From positions 1 to 64,000 of the forward strand of contig NZ_LMKA01000013.1 in the NCBI RefSeq assembly GCF_001421435.1: a DNA stretch of 64,000 nt. Reading direction: 5' to 3'. This DNA comes from Chryseobacterium sp. Leaf201 (GTDB lineage: Bacteria; Bacteroidota; Bacteroidia; Flavobacteriales; Weeksellaceae). The translations under genes were made by a program, and so were the position numbers. How positions within the stretch are numbered: position 1 is the first letter of the stretch; the number at the start of each line of letters is the position of its first letter. Of this stretch, positions 7,543-17,524 are shown piece by piece. The notes under the pieces are model-generated. The model was not told the origin of the DNA and did no database searches. It saw only the letters and a program-made list of their open reading frames with translations.

Positions 7543-9429
7543 ATGAAGGCAGAAGATTTTTTTAAACAGAGCATAGAAAACAAAGTGCAGTTCTGGAAAG
7601 AACAGGCTCAGGAAATTCCTTGGTTTGAATTTCCCGAAACTATTATTTCAAAAGATGAAAACAAGTATACCCAATGGTTTGCAGACGGAAAGCTGAACAT
7701 GTCGTATCTCTGCATAGACAGGCATATTGAAGACGGCTTTGGTGAAGAAACGGCGATAATTTATGATTCTCCGGTTACCGGTCACAAGAAAAAGTACACG
7801 TTTAATCAGGCTAAAGAAGAAGTTTCAAAATTAGCCGGCGGCCTGGTTTCCCTGGGTTTAAAAAAAGGCGACACGGCCGTTATTTATATGCCGATGATTC
7901 CGCAGACCCTTTTTGCAATGTTAGCCTGCGCTAGAATCGGTGTGATCCACAATGTTGTTTTCGGAGGCTTTGCGCCGCATGAATTGGTCATAAGGATTGA
8001 CGACTGTAAACCAAAAGCTTTGATTACCGCCACTGCAGGAATAGAGATTGCGAAAAGAATCCCGTATTTGCCTTTGGTGGAAAAAGCGATTGAACTGGCA
8101 CAGGATAAGGTGGATAACATCATTGTATTCAACAGAAAATTAGTTGATAATCAGAACGAAATGTTTGAAGGAATTATTGATTATGAAGAATTGGTCGGTA
8201 AATCAGAACCTGCAGACTGTGTTCCGGTAGAATCCAACCATCCACTATATCTACTTTACACTTCAGGAACAACGGGAAAGCCGAAAGGAATCACGAGAGA
8301 TACAGGAGGTTACGCAACTGCTCTGAAATTTTCCATGAAATATATTTATGGAATTGAACAAGGCGAAACGTTTTGGGCAGCTTCCGATTTTGGATGGGCA
8401 GTGGGCCACAGCTACAGCGTTTACGGACCTTTAATTAACAGAAACACCACCATTATTTTTGAAGGAAAACCAATTATGACGCCCGATGCAGGAACTTTCT
8501 GGAGAATTATTTCTGAATATAAAGTGGCAGCAATGTTTACGGCTCCCACGGCAATCCGCGCGATTAAAAAAGAAGACCCTAACGGTGAACTGGTAAAGAA
8601 ATATGATCTGTCGAACTTCAAAAAACAGTTTCTGGCAGGTGAAAGATGCGATGTTGCCACACTGGACTGGTTCGAGAAGCACATCTGCGTTCCTGCGATT
8701 GACCATTGGTGGCAGACAGAATCAGGTTGGCCAATGCTGGGCTTAATGACCTTTGATGAAAATTATAATATCAAAAGAGCTTCAGCCGGAAAACCCATTC
8801 CGGGATACGACATTAAAATTTTTGATGAAAACGGATACGAACTGAATGAGCACAAAGAAGGTTTTTTAGTCATCAAACTTCCGCTTCCGCCCGGTGCCAT
8901 GCTGGGAATCTGGAATGATTACGAACGTTTTGAAAAAAGCTATTTATCACAATACAAAGGTTATTATTTTTCAGGCGACGGAGCCATAAAAGATGAAGAC
9001 GGCTATATTTTTATTACAGGACGGGTGGATGATGTGATCAACGTTGCCGGACACCGTCTTTCCACTTCTGAAATGGAGGAAATTGTTTCCTCACACCCTG
9101 ATGTTGCCGAGTGTGCTGTTGTAGGAGTTGATGATGAGCTTCGCGGACAGGTTCCTTTTGCAGCGGTTGTTTTAAAGAATGGTTCTGACATTTCAGAACA
9201 GAATGTGGAAAAAGAAATCATTTTGAAAGTCAGGGAAAAAATAGGTGCTGTTGCTTTCCTGAAAAGCGTGATGGTCGTCAAAAGGCTTCCGAAGACCCGT
9301 TCCGGAAAAATTTTAAGAAAACTCATCCGGACAATTATTGACGGGAAAGAATTTCAGATTCCGTCGACCATTGACGATGAGAAAATCATTGAAGAAATCC
9401 AGCAGAAAATCAATGATTACAGGGCTTAA
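7543..9429 (+). CDS. prpE: Propionyl-CoA synthetase-like acyl-CoA synthetase (PrpE/ACSS3 type)
   Basis: A 628-residue AMP-forming acyl-CoA synthetase. Motifs: P-loop-like YTSGTTGKPKG followed by an RDTGGY segment, typical of PrpE/ACSS3 rather than Acs; WWQTESGWP; and the C-terminal PKTRSGK with Lys589, the lysine acetylated in this family to switch off the enzyme. It activates propionate (and probably acetate) to the CoA ester via an acyl-adenylate. The length equals that of E. coli PrpE. I start at the ATG at 7543 (MKAEDF); an earlier ATG at 7489 adds an unlikely extension. It is followed after 58 bp by acs. Propionate preference is inferred from the motif. Confidence 0.85.
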   Translation: MKAEDFFKQSIENKVQFWKEQAQEIPWFEFPETIISKDENKYTQWFADGKLNMSYLCIDRHIEDGFGEETAIIYDSPVTGHKKKYTFNQAKEEVSKLAGGLVSLGLKKGDTAVIYMPMIPQTLFAMLACARIGVIHNVVFGGFAPHELVIRIDDCKPKALITATAGIEIAKRIPYLPLVEKAIELAQDKVDNIIVFNRKLVDNQNEMFEGIIDYEELVGKSEPADCVPVESNHPLYLLYTSGTTGKPKGITRDTGGYATALKFSMKYIYGIEQGETFWAASDFGWAVGHSYSVYGPLINRNTTIIFEGKPIMTPDAGTFWRIISEYKVAAMFTAPTAIRAIKKEDPNGELVKKYDLSNFKKQFLAGERCDVATLDWFEKHICVPAIDHWWQTESGWPMLGLMTFDENYNIKRASAGKPIPGYDIKIFDENGYELNEHKEGFLVIKLPLPPGAMLGIWNDYERFEKSYLSQYKGYYFSGDGAIKDEDGYIFITGRVDDVINVAGHRLSTSEMEEIVSSHPDVAECAVVGVDDELRGQVPFAAVVLKNGSDISEQNVEKEIILKVREKIGAVAFLKSVMVVKRLPKTRSGKILRKLIRTIIDGKEFQIPSTIDDEKIIEEIQQKINDYRA

Positions 9430-9487
9430 ACGAGAAATTAAACATACATTTAAATAATAAAAATTCAAATTCAAAAAAGAAAGGGAT

Positions 9488-11395
9488 ATGAGAAACTACC
9501 TGATAGAAGATTTACCGCACTACTTTGAAGAATATAAAAAGTCTATTAAAAACCCTAAAAAATTCTGGGACAAGATAGCCGATCAGAATTTTGTCTGGTA
9601 TCAGCGGTGGAGCAAGGTCGTAAAATACGACATGAATGAAGCGAAAATCACCTGGTTTAAAAATGCCAAATTAAATATTACCAAAAACTGTCTGGACAGG
9701 CATCTTTCCGTGAGAGGAGAAAAAGCAGCCATCATCTGGGAACCTAATGACCCGAAAGAACAGGCACAGCATATTTCTTATAACGAATTATATACCCGCG
9801 TTAACAAAACCGCCAATGTCCTGCGCGAAATGGGTATTGAAAAAGGCGACCGGGTCTGCATCTATTTACCGATGATCCCTGAACTGGCCGTAACCATGCT
9901 GGCCTGTGCCAAATTAGGTGCCGTGCATTCCGTAATTTTTGCCGGATTTTCTGCCGCCGCCGTAGCATCAAGAGTCAATGACTGCGGAGCTAAAATGGTG
10001 ATCACTTCAGACGGAAGCTACAGGGGAAGCAAGGTTCTGGACCTGAAAAGCATTGTTGACGAAGCTTTGGAAAAAACCCCGACTGTTGAAAACGTCCTTG
10101 TGGTGAAAAGAACCCACAACGAAATTAAAATGAAGGAAGGGCGAGATCACTGGATGGCTGATCTATATGAACAGGCATCTCCGGATTTTGTAACCGTTAT
10201 CATGGATGCAGAAGATCCTTTATTTATTCTTTACACATCAGGTTCTACGGGAAAACCGAAGGGAATGCTTCATACATCCGCAGGTTATATGGTTTATACC
10301 GCTTATACGTTCAAAAATGTATTCAATTATAAAGAAAATGATATTTACTGGTGTACTGCAGACATCGGCTGGATTACAGGCCATTCCTATATTTTATACG
10401 GGCCGCTTTTAAACGGAGCAACTACCGTAATTTTTGAAGGCATTCCCACTTATCCTGAGCCGGACCGGTTCTGGGAAGTGATTGAAAAACATAAAATTAC
10501 CCAATTCTATACTGCTCCTACGGCCATTCGTTCATTAGCCAAAGAGAGCACGGAATGGGTTGACAAACATGATTTAAGCTCATTAAAAGTGATCGGCTCG
10601 GTGGGTGAACCGATTAATGATGAAGCATGGCACTGGTTTAATGACCATGTCGGGAAGAAAAAATGTCCGGTTGTCGATACCTGGTGGCAGACGGAGACAG
10701 GAGGGATCATGATTTCGCCGCTTCCGTTTGTGACCCCGACAAAACCAACGTACGCTACCCTGCCTCTACCGGGAATCCAGCCTGTGCTGATGGATGACAA
10801 ACGCAATGAAATTTCAGGAAACCAGGTAACAGGAAACCTGTGTATCCGCTTTCCGTGGCCGGGAATTGCAAGAACCATCTGGGGCGACCATCAACGGTAT
10901 AAAGAAACGTACTTCACTGCTTTCCCGGGGAAATATTTCACAGGTGACGGTGCATTGAGGGATGAAGTAGGATATTATAGGATCACAGGCCGTGTGGATG
11001 ACGTGGTGATAGTTTCCGGGCACAATCTGGGAACTGCTCCTATTGAAGACAGCATCAACGAACACCCTGCCGTAGCAGAATCAGCCATTGTAGGTTATCC
11101 TCATGACATTAAGGGGAATGCGCTGTACGGATTTGTGATCTTAAAAGATTCCGGTGCCGACAGAAAGCAGGAAAACCTGGTAAAAGAAATCAATCAATTA
11201 ATTTCAGACCAGATCGGACCGATTGCAAAGCTGGATAAAATCCAGTTCGTTTCCGGGCTTCCGAAAACCCGTTCCGGGAAAATCATGCGTAGGATCCTGA
11301 GAAAAATTGCAGAAGGAGACTTCAGTAATTTCGGGGACATCTCTACCCTATTGAATCCTGAAATTGTTGAGGAAATCAAGAATGAAAGAATTTAA
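9488..11395 (+). CDS. acs: Acetyl-CoA synthetase (AMP-forming)
   Basis: A 635-residue enzyme making acetyl-CoA from acetate, ATP and CoA. Recognised by YTSGSTGKPKGMLHT, the acetate-pocket motif DTWWQTETGG, TGDGA and PKTRSGKIMRR, whose Lys598 is the conserved acetylation site. It is slightly shorter than E. coli Acs (652) at the N-terminus only. A GGG near its start (aaagaaaGGGATATG) could serve as a weak ribosome site. Being downstream of a symporter-type sensor kinase and next to a PrpE-like enzyme, it is likely under acetate/propionate control. It ends in a bidirectional terminator shared with the convergent gene. Confidence 0.95.
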   Translation: MRNYLIEDLPHYFEEYKKSIKNPKKFWDKIADQNFVWYQRWSKVVKYDMNEAKITWFKNAKLNITKNCLDRHLSVRGEKAAIIWEPNDPKEQAQHISYNELYTRVNKTANVLREMGIEKGDRVCIYLPMIPELAVTMLACAKLGAVHSVIFAGFSAAAVASRVNDCGAKMVITSDGSYRGSKVLDLKSIVDEALEKTPTVENVLVVKRTHNEIKMKEGRDHWMADLYEQASPDFVTVIMDAEDPLFILYTSGSTGKPKGMLHTSAGYMVYTAYTFKNVFNYKENDIYWCTADIGWITGHSYILYGPLLNGATTVIFEGIPTYPEPDRFWEVIEKHKITQFYTAPTAIRSLAKESTEWVDKHDLSSLKVIGSVGEPINDEAWHWFNDHVGKKKCPVVDTWWQTETGGIMISPLPFVTPTKPTYATLPLPGIQPVLMDDKRNEISGNQVTGNLCIRFPWPGIARTIWGDHQRYKETYFTAFPGKYFTGDGALRDEVGYYRITGRVDDVVIVSGHNLGTAPIEDSINEHPAVAESAIVGYPHDIKGNALYGFVILKDSGADRKQENLVKEINQLISDQIGPIAKLDKIQFVSGLPKTRSGKIMRRILRKIAEGDFSNFGDISTLLNPEIVEEIKNERI

Positions 11396-11401
11396 AACTA
11401 A

Positions 11402-11427
11402 AAAAGCGCAGAAATTTCTGCGCTTTT
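11402..11427. terminator. Bidirectional terminator between acs and a T9SS gene
   Basis: A perfect 26-bp palindrome with a GCGCAGAAA/TTTCTGCGC core and A/T tracts on both sides, between converging genes. Confidence 0.85.
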
Positions 11428-11429
11428 GC

Positions 11430-12692
11430 TTATTCATTTTTAATAACCTTGACTGACTGCCTTCCTAAATTGGAATGGACATCAAGCAGGTAACTTCCTG
11501 GGGGATAATTAAATTCCAGCGTATATTTTTTCAGGCCTTTATCATTCACATCGTCTTTAAGGATATTTTTTATAAATTTCCCTGAGGCCTCGTACAAACC
11601 GACAATAATATGATCAGAATGTACATAATGAACAGTCAGGTTCAGTTTATCCTTCACAGGATTCGGCACTACTTCCACTTTTAATTTCCGTTCCTGCTTT
11701 TCACCGGATACTTCCTGTGCTGCCAGACTTCCCGTTGTCATTTTATAAACATTGGTTCCGGCTGCAAACGCAACGTTGTTATTAAGAATGAAAATCCGGT
11801 TCAGAGAACCTCCTACGCCTGTATTCGTCCAAGTATTTCCACCGTCGAAAGTCTCATAAAACCCGGTATTGTGGCCACCCATCCAGCCGTGTGTTGCCGA
11901 CGTAAAACCAACTGCCTGCACATAATGATCAGGAAAATCCTTTGTTTCCCAAGTAAATCCGCCATTCAGAGTCTTCAGCAGTTTCCCGGTATTCGGAAGC
12001 TCCGATTCTATGGAACAGAAAATTTTGTTATTATCTAAAAACTGCATTTTCCAGACATATTCATTATCAATGTTACTGTTATAAATTTTTGTCCAGCTGT
12101 TTCCGCCGTCCGTAGTTTTCAGGATCACAGCGCCGTTATCATCATTTCCTGCCGCATATCCTATATTCTCCGTAACGAAATGAATTTCTACCAAAGCATT
12201 AGCGTAAGCAGACATATCAATATACTGCCATGTATTCCCGCTGTCTGTGGATTTTATAATATATGCCGGATAAAACCAGGCTCCGCAGCCGTAAACGGTG
12301 GAAGTTCCCACGCAATCCAGTCCGCAGATGGCCTGTGGATAAGGCGAAATGTTGTTCACCCGCTGCCAGGAATTTCCGCCATCAACAGTTTTGTAAAAAT
12401 TGTTGTTCAGCGTTCCTAAGAAACCGACGTTTTCATTTAGAAATTCTATGTTCCTGTAATACTGGTTGGTAGCCGCGCTTACCGTCTGCTGCGTCCAGTT
12501 GGCACCGCCGTTGGTTGTTTTAAAAACGGCTCCGTTACCGCCTCTTGCCGCCCAGCCTACATTTTCGTTCAGGAAGAAAACATCATCATACCTTCCGTTA
12601 GCACTTGCCGGAGGATATGAAAAAGCAGTCCATGAATATTGTGCACTGAAGAGCGAACCCAGAAGCGAGAAAGCAAGAATCATTTTTTTCAT
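11430..12692 (-). CDS. T9SS-exported beta-propeller (BNR/Ycf48-like) protein
   Basis: A 420-residue secreted protein. After a signal peptide (to about LFSAQ) come repeated blades with the patterns FLNENVGW and TTNGGANW / TVDGGNSW / STDSGNTW / TTDGGNSW, the BNR/photosystem-assembly (Ycf48-like) propeller signature. The last ~75 residues (from VEVVPNPV, ending GSYLLDVHS...VKVIKN) are a T9SS type A sorting domain, so it is taken across the outer membrane by the type IX system and then anchored or released. No enzyme residues are evident; a binding or cell-surface role is inferred. Confidence 0.85.
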   Translation of the reverse strand: MKKMILAFSLLGSLFSAQYSWTAFSYPPASANGRYDDVFFLNENVGWAARGGNGAVFKTTNGGANWTQQTVSAATNQYYRNIEFLNENVGFLGTLNNNFYKTVDGGNSWQRVNNISPYPQAICGLDCVGTSTVYGCGAWFYPAYIIKSTDSGNTWQYIDMSAYANALVEIHFVTENIGYAAGNDDNGAVILKTTDGGNSWTKIYNSNIDNEYVWKMQFLDNNKIFCSIESELPNTGKLLKTLNGGFTWETKDFPDHYVQAVGFTSATHGWMGGHNTGFYETFDGGNTWTNTGVGGSLNRIFILNNNVAFAAGTNVYKMTTGSLAAQEVSGEKQERKLKVEVVPNPVKDKLNLTVHYVHSDHIIVGLYEASGKFIKNILKDDVNDKGLKKYTLEFNYPPGSYLLDVHSNLGRQSVKVIKNE

Positions 12693-12856
12693 AAGGTTAT
12701 TAATTTTTCAAACACAAATTTGCCACATTTCATACAGATACGCAACATATAATCCCAAAAGCATTACATAACAGTTTCATTCTTAAAAAATCAGCATTCC
12801 GGTCAGCATTAAAGCAGAAACTTTATTTCCAGGATTGGCCTGTACTTCTTCCGTTG

Positions 12857-12887
12857 TTTGAAAAGTGCTAAAATTTTCGTATTTTCG
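12857..12887 (+). promoter_or_regulatory. Bacteroidota-type promoter for rel
   Basis: TTTG (12857-12860), exactly 19 nt, then TATTTTCG (12880-12887), one mismatch from TAnnTTTG. It is 23 nt before the rel ATG. Confidence 0.6.
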
Positions 12888-12910
12888 TGTACATATAGGC
12901 ATTTGCATAA

Positions 12911-15115
12911 ATGAGTTACGACTTAGAACAGGAAAACAAAGAGATCCTCGCAAGATATAAGGATCTGATTTCAAATACATACCGCACTTTGGATGAGGAA
13001 AACAACCGACTCATCCGGAAGGCCTTTGATATTGCACTGGATGCACATAAGGATCAAAGAAGAAAAACCGGAGAGCCCTACATCTACCACCCGATTGCCG
13101 TAGCAAAAATTGTGGCAACAGAGATCGGTCTGGGAGCCACTTCTATCGCCTGTGCCCTTCTGCATGATGTGATTGAAGATTCTGATTACACGTATGAAGA
13201 CCTGAAGAAAATTTTCGGGGAGAAAATAGCGGATATCGTGAACGGGCTCACCAAGATCTCGATCATGAACCATCAGAATATTTCCGTACAGTCTGAAAAT
13301 TACCGTAAGCTTCTTCTTACGCTTTCGGAAGATTTCCGGGTTATCCTGATTAAAATTGCCGACCGCCTCCACAATATGCGTACGCTGGAAAGCATGGCTC
13401 CGGACAAGCAGAAAAAAATAGCCTCCGAAACGGTGTATATTTATGCCCCGATGGCACACCGCCTCGGTCTCTACAACATCAAATCTGAACTGGAAGATCT
13501 TTCCCTGAAATACAACAATCCGGATGTCTTCAATGAAATAACGGAGAAGCTGGAACTTGCCAAGGAAAACCGCGAAAGGTATATTGAGGAATTCAAGACG
13601 GAAGTTTCTGAAAAGCTGCATGAAGAAGGATTGAACTTTAAAATAAAAGGCCGCGCCAAAGCCATTTCTTCTATTTACCGGAAGATGCTGAAGCAGGGCG
13701 TTTCTTTTGAGGAAGTCTATGACAATTACGCCATCAGGATCATCTATAAATCCGATGCCAAGAATGAAAAATTCCTGGCCTGGAAAATTTATTCCATTGT
13801 AACGGATGTCTACCACAGCAACCCTTCAAGGATGCGTGACTGGATTACACAGCCGCGGTCAACCGGTTATGAAAGCCTTCACCTTACGGTTTTAGGCCCT
13901 GACAAAAAATGGATCGAAGTACAGATCCGTTCCGAAAGAATGGATGAGATCGCGGAAAAAGGGGTTGCCGCCCATTACAAATATAAGGAAGGCTATAAGC
14001 AGAGCTCAGACGACAGGAATTTTGAAAACTGGGTGACTGAGATCCGTGAAGTACTGGAGCAGCAGCAAAATCTTACCACATCGGAACTTCTTGATAATAT
14101 TAAGCTTAACCTGTATTCCAAAGAGGTATTTGTCTTTACGCCGAAAGGGGAAATTAAAATTTTACCGACCAATGCCACTGCACTGGATTTTGCTTTTTCG
14201 GTGCACTCTGACCTCGGGATGAAGTGCCTCGGGGCAAAAATCAACGGAAAACTGGTGCCTATCTCCTATATCCTCCAGAACGGCGATCAGATTGACATCC
14301 TGTCTTCCCAAAACCAGAAACCCAAATCTGACTGGCTGGAATTTGTCGTAACGTCCAAAGCCAAGTCTAAGATCAAGAGTTATTTAAATTCGCAAAAGAA
14401 TCAGCTGGTGGAAGAAGGGAAAGAAATCCTGCAGAGAAAGCTCCGCCACGCGAAAATTAATTTTAACGACGAAGAAATCAATAAGCTTCAAAAATATTTC
14501 AATCTTAAAAGCTCACAGGAACTGTTTTTAAAGTTTCAGACCAATGAACTGGATGCCAGCAGCTTAAGAAAATACATAGAAAGTAAAAACGTATTCAATA
14601 ATTTACTTTCGAGGTTCAGGAAATCCCCGTCCAAAAATACGGCGTACATAGAGCCTAAGGAGCAGAACCTGGACATGATTGTCTTCGGGAAAGATGAAGA
14701 GAAGCTGAATTACACCTATGCCAAATGCTGTACGGTGATACCGGGAGATAAAATTTTCGGGTTTATTACGATTTCTGAAGGCATTAAAGTACACAGCGAC
14801 AGCTGCCCGAATGCCATTAACCTCCGTGCGCAGTATGACTACCGGGTGATCCCTGCCAAATGGGTAAATGCGGAAAGCTTCAAAAACAGGGTGAAAATTG
14901 AAATTGAAGGGCTTGACCGCATGGGTATGATCAACGATATTACCACTGTTATCAGCGGTGCGATGGGTATGGATATGAAGAGCTTATCGATAGAATCAAA
15001 TGACGGAATTTTTACGGGAACCATTAATCTTGAGGTTAAAAATAAAAGCCAGCTGGAACAGACCTTTAAAAAACTTACCGATATCAACGGTATTTCAAGA
15101 GTAAGAAGACTATAA
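12911..15115 (+). CDS. Bifunctional (p)ppGpp synthetase/hydrolase (Rel)
   Basis: A 734-residue RelA/SpoT homologue that makes and degrades the stringent-response alarmone. Domains: HD hydrolase (about 35-190) with intact His60 and His85-Asp86 (LLHDVIED); synthetase (about 240-350) with RMRDWI and STGYESLH; TGS (from about residue 406, VFVFTPKGEI); and a C-terminal ACT domain (about 660-734). Because the HD metal residues are intact it should be bifunctional, as is usual when there is a single Rel. nhaA follows after 10 bp and is probably co-transcribed. Confidence 0.95.
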   Translation: MSYDLEQENKEILARYKDLISNTYRTLDEENNRLIRKAFDIALDAHKDQRRKTGEPYIYHPIAVAKIVATEIGLGATSIACALLHDVIEDSDYTYEDLKKIFGEKIADIVNGLTKISIMNHQNISVQSENYRKLLLTLSEDFRVILIKIADRLHNMRTLESMAPDKQKKIASETVYIYAPMAHRLGLYNIKSELEDLSLKYNNPDVFNEITEKLELAKENRERYIEEFKTEVSEKLHEEGLNFKIKGRAKAISSIYRKMLKQGVSFEEVYDNYAIRIIYKSDAKNEKFLAWKIYSIVTDVYHSNPSRMRDWITQPRSTGYESLHLTVLGPDKKWIEVQIRSERMDEIAEKGVAAHYKYKEGYKQSSDDRNFENWVTEIREVLEQQQNLTTSELLDNIKLNLYSKEVFVFTPKGEIKILPTNATALDFAFSVHSDLGMKCLGAKINGKLVPISYILQNGDQIDILSSQNQKPKSDWLEFVVTSKAKSKIKSYLNSQKNQLVEEGKEILQRKLRHAKINFNDEEINKLQKYFNLKSSQELFLKFQTNELDASSLRKYIESKNVFNNLLSRFRKSPSKNTAYIEPKEQNLDMIVFGKDEEKLNYTYAKCCTVIPGDKIFGFITISEGIKVHSDSCPNAINLRAQYDYRVIPAKWVNAESFKNRVKIEIEGLDRMGMINDITTVISGAMGMDMKSLSIESNDGIFTGTINLEVKNKSQLEQTFKKLTDINGISRVRRL

Positions 15116-15125
15116 TATTTCAGGG

Positions 15126-16304
15126 ATGAATTTAACTTTATATTTTAAAAAATTTTTCAGCAACAGTCAGGCTTCAGGAATCATCCTTATTTTCTGTGTC
15201 CTGATTTCATTATTAATTGCCAATTCTTCTGCAGCCGGAGGATTTCAGTACTTTTTAGATACAGAAACAGGAACAGACCTGTTCGGATTGAAGTACCCGG
15301 TAAGCATCTGGATCAATGACGGCCTGATGGCCGTATTCTTCCTTTTGGTAGGCCTGGAAATTAAAAGAGAAATGGTGGAAGGCGAACTTTCATCCTTTAA
15401 AAACGCTTCACTGCCCATCTTTGCGGCGGTCGGTGGCATGCTTGTTCCGGCGGTTATCTATATCGCTTTTAACTTCGGGACAAAATATGCAAACGGATGG
15501 GGAATCCCGATGGCTACAGACATTGCTTTCTCCCTGGCTATTATTTCCCTGCTGGGAAAGAGAATCCCGAATTCAATTAAAATCTTCCTTGCCGCACTGG
15601 CCATTGTGGATGATTTAGGCGCTATTTTAGTAATTGCCATATTTTATACGGAACAGATTCACTGGATGTATTTATTACTGGCTTTCGGAGTTACCGCTTT
15701 GTTATTTTTACTGAATTTTTTAAAGGTGACCAGGATTGTTTTCTATCTGGTGCCCGGATTGTTTTTATGGTATTTCCTGCATCATTCCGGGATACATGCA
15801 ACAATTGCAGGCGTTCTGCTCGCCTTTTCGATTCCAACCAATGTATCTATGACTGAAATTTCACCACTGGAAAAACTGGAACATCAGCTGCATGTTCCGG
15901 TAGGTTTTCTTATTATGCCTCTGTTTGCCTTGACCAACACCAACATCACTTTCACCCGTGAAATGGTGTCTGAAGTAACAAATACTTTAGGATTGGGAAT
16001 TATCTGCGGTCTGGTGTTAGGAAAACTGATCGGAATCAATTTATTTTCATTTATCGCGATTAAATCAAAATTGAGCTCGCTGCCTCAGAATGCATCCTGG
16101 AAACAGATGTTGGGAGTCGGGCTTCTGGCCGGAATCGGGTTTACCATGTCTATTTTTATTGCCCTGCTTTCTTTTAAAGGAGCACACGAAATCCAGGATG
16201 AAGCCAAGTTTGCGATACTGATCGCTTCCCTGCTGGCCGGAGTATCAGGTTATATGATCCTGAAATTAAGCGCCGGGAATACGGTAACGGAAGATGAAAA
16301 TTAG
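15126..16304 (+). CDS. nhaA: Na+/H+ antiporter NhaA
   Basis: A 392-residue inner-membrane antiporter that exports Na+ in exchange for protons. The ion-binding pair Asp162-Asp163 lies in AIVDDLGA, and Asp132 (ATDIAF) matches the third functional aspartate of E. coli NhaA. VFFLLVGLEIKRE in the N-terminal third is the family signature. Length is typical (E. coli 388). It starts 10 bp after rel, so expression probably follows rel; linkage of the two functions is not implied. Confidence 0.95.
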   Translation: MNLTLYFKKFFSNSQASGIILIFCVLISLLIANSSAAGGFQYFLDTETGTDLFGLKYPVSIWINDGLMAVFFLLVGLEIKREMVEGELSSFKNASLPIFAAVGGMLVPAVIYIAFNFGTKYANGWGIPMATDIAFSLAIISLLGKRIPNSIKIFLAALAIVDDLGAILVIAIFYTEQIHWMYLLLAFGVTALLFLLNFLKVTRIVFYLVPGLFLWYFLHHSGIHATIAGVLLAFSIPTNVSMTEISPLEKLEHQLHVPVGFLIMPLFALTNTNITFTREMVSEVTNTLGLGIICGLVLGKLIGINLFSFIAIKSKLSSLPQNASWKQMLGVGLLAGIGFTMSIFIALLSFKGAHEIQDEAKFAILIASLLAGVSGYMILKLSAGNTVTEDEN

Positions 16305-16357
16305 ATTTCTCAGGTTCAGGTATTGATGTATTTAATGTAAGCTAATTCTCAGTCAGA

Positions 16358-17320
16358 TTATATATTCTCATCATTTTCAGCATTGATCTTTTCAGATTCT
16401 TTTCTAAGTTCGTCTGAAAGGATTTTTTTGATTCTTACTTTTCTGAGGGCCATATTGAGTTCATTTCCGAACAGCAGAAGGTATACATTGACATTCACCC
16501 AGACCATCAGCAGGATCATGCTTCCGATGGAACCGTATAATACGTTGTAACGGGCAATATTTTTAACATATAACGCAAAGAAATATGTTGTTACCACAAA
16601 CAGCACCGTCGTAAGAATGGCACCGGGAACTGCCTGGCGGAATCTTGTGATTTTTACCGTTCCCAGCCAGTAGAACATGGCTAAGAGAATGAAATAAAAG
16701 ATCGGGAACGAAACCAGTCCGATGATTTTCGTCAGGTTGCTCATCAGCCAGGAAACATCATACACCGGCGTAAACATTTTAAGCACGACTTCTGAATAGT
16801 AGACTCCGAAAAGTGTCAGGAAAACAATAAGTATGAAACCGATGGTAATAAAAAACGAAAGGATAAACTCCTTGACGTCGCCCATCTTCTCCTCGGTCTG
16901 CTCATTAAACCCGTTAATTAATGAAAATGTCCCGTTGGTGGCAAATACTAACGCTAAAACAATGGTAAGGTTGCTGATCCCTTTCATGTTGGGGACAATG
17001 CTCTGCTCAATATAATTCCGTACATCGCCTTCTATGTTGGATGGGAAAACATTGTGCATCAGGACTTCAAAAATGTAAAACTGAAGCTTGTCATAATGCG
17101 GCATATAAGGCATTACCGACAGAAGGAATAAAACAAACGGAAATAGGCTGATGGTAAAGCTCCAGGAAATGGCAGCTGCTTTTCTTCCTATCTTTTCCTT
17201 GAAAACCCCTCTGAAATAAATCTGAAACATTTCCCACAGCGATATACCCAACAGAGGAATATGGATGTCATTGAGAAACTCCCGGACTTTCAGGATAAAT
17301 TTAGGAACTTTCATGCCCAT
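16358..17320 (-). CDS. YihY/BrkB-family inner-membrane protein
   Basis: A 320-residue integral membrane protein of the YihY (UPF0761) family, once called ribonuclease BN by mistake. Signatures: KAAAISWSFTISLFPF in the first helix region, NGFNEQTEEK and GSIGSMILLMVWVNV near the end; about six helices and a charged C-terminal tail (KESEKINAENDEN). The ATG two codons inside (MKVPKF) is an alternative start. Function of the family is not established; transport or envelope roles have been proposed. Confidence 0.88.
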   Translation of the reverse strand: MGMKVPKFILKVREFLNDIHIPLLGISLWEMFQIYFRGVFKEKIGRKAAAISWSFTISLFPFVLFLLSVMPYMPHYDKLQFYIFEVLMHNVFPSNIEGDVRNYIEQSIVPNMKGISNLTIVLALVFATNGTFSLINGFNEQTEEKMGDVKEFILSFFITIGFILIVFLTLFGVYYSEVVLKMFTPVYDVSWLMSNLTKIIGLVSFPIFYFILLAMFYWLGTVKITRFRQAVPGAILTTVLFVVTTYFFALYVKNIARYNVLYGSIGSMILLMVWVNVNVYLLLFGNELNMALRKVRIKKILSDELRKESEKINAENDENI

Positions 17321-17490
17321 GGTACTTTAAATAGTATTTATCTTCGTTATCTGCTTCAGAATTGAATGAAAAGCAGAAAATAAAAGAATTAACGCTTTCT
17401 ATCAAATAATGCGCTGCAAAAATAATGTTTTTTTTAAACTTACGAATTTTCTGTAAAAAACACAGGGTATGACTTTCTTTAATTTATGAA

Positions 17491-17498
17491 TATCTTTG
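17491..17498 (+). promoter_or_regulatory. -7 promoter element for rlmH
   Basis: TATCTTTG, a perfect TAnnTTTG, 26 nt before the rlmH ATG. A TATG lies 19 nt upstream in place of TTTG. Confidence 0.55.
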
Positions 17499-17524
17499 CC
17501 GCTTCAATTACTTAAACACATTAT

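Noticed and set aside
12971..13816. Long open frame on the minus strand across rel
   Set aside because: It is antisense to the well-supported rel gene, has no signal, domain or promoter, and its residues follow from rel codon use.
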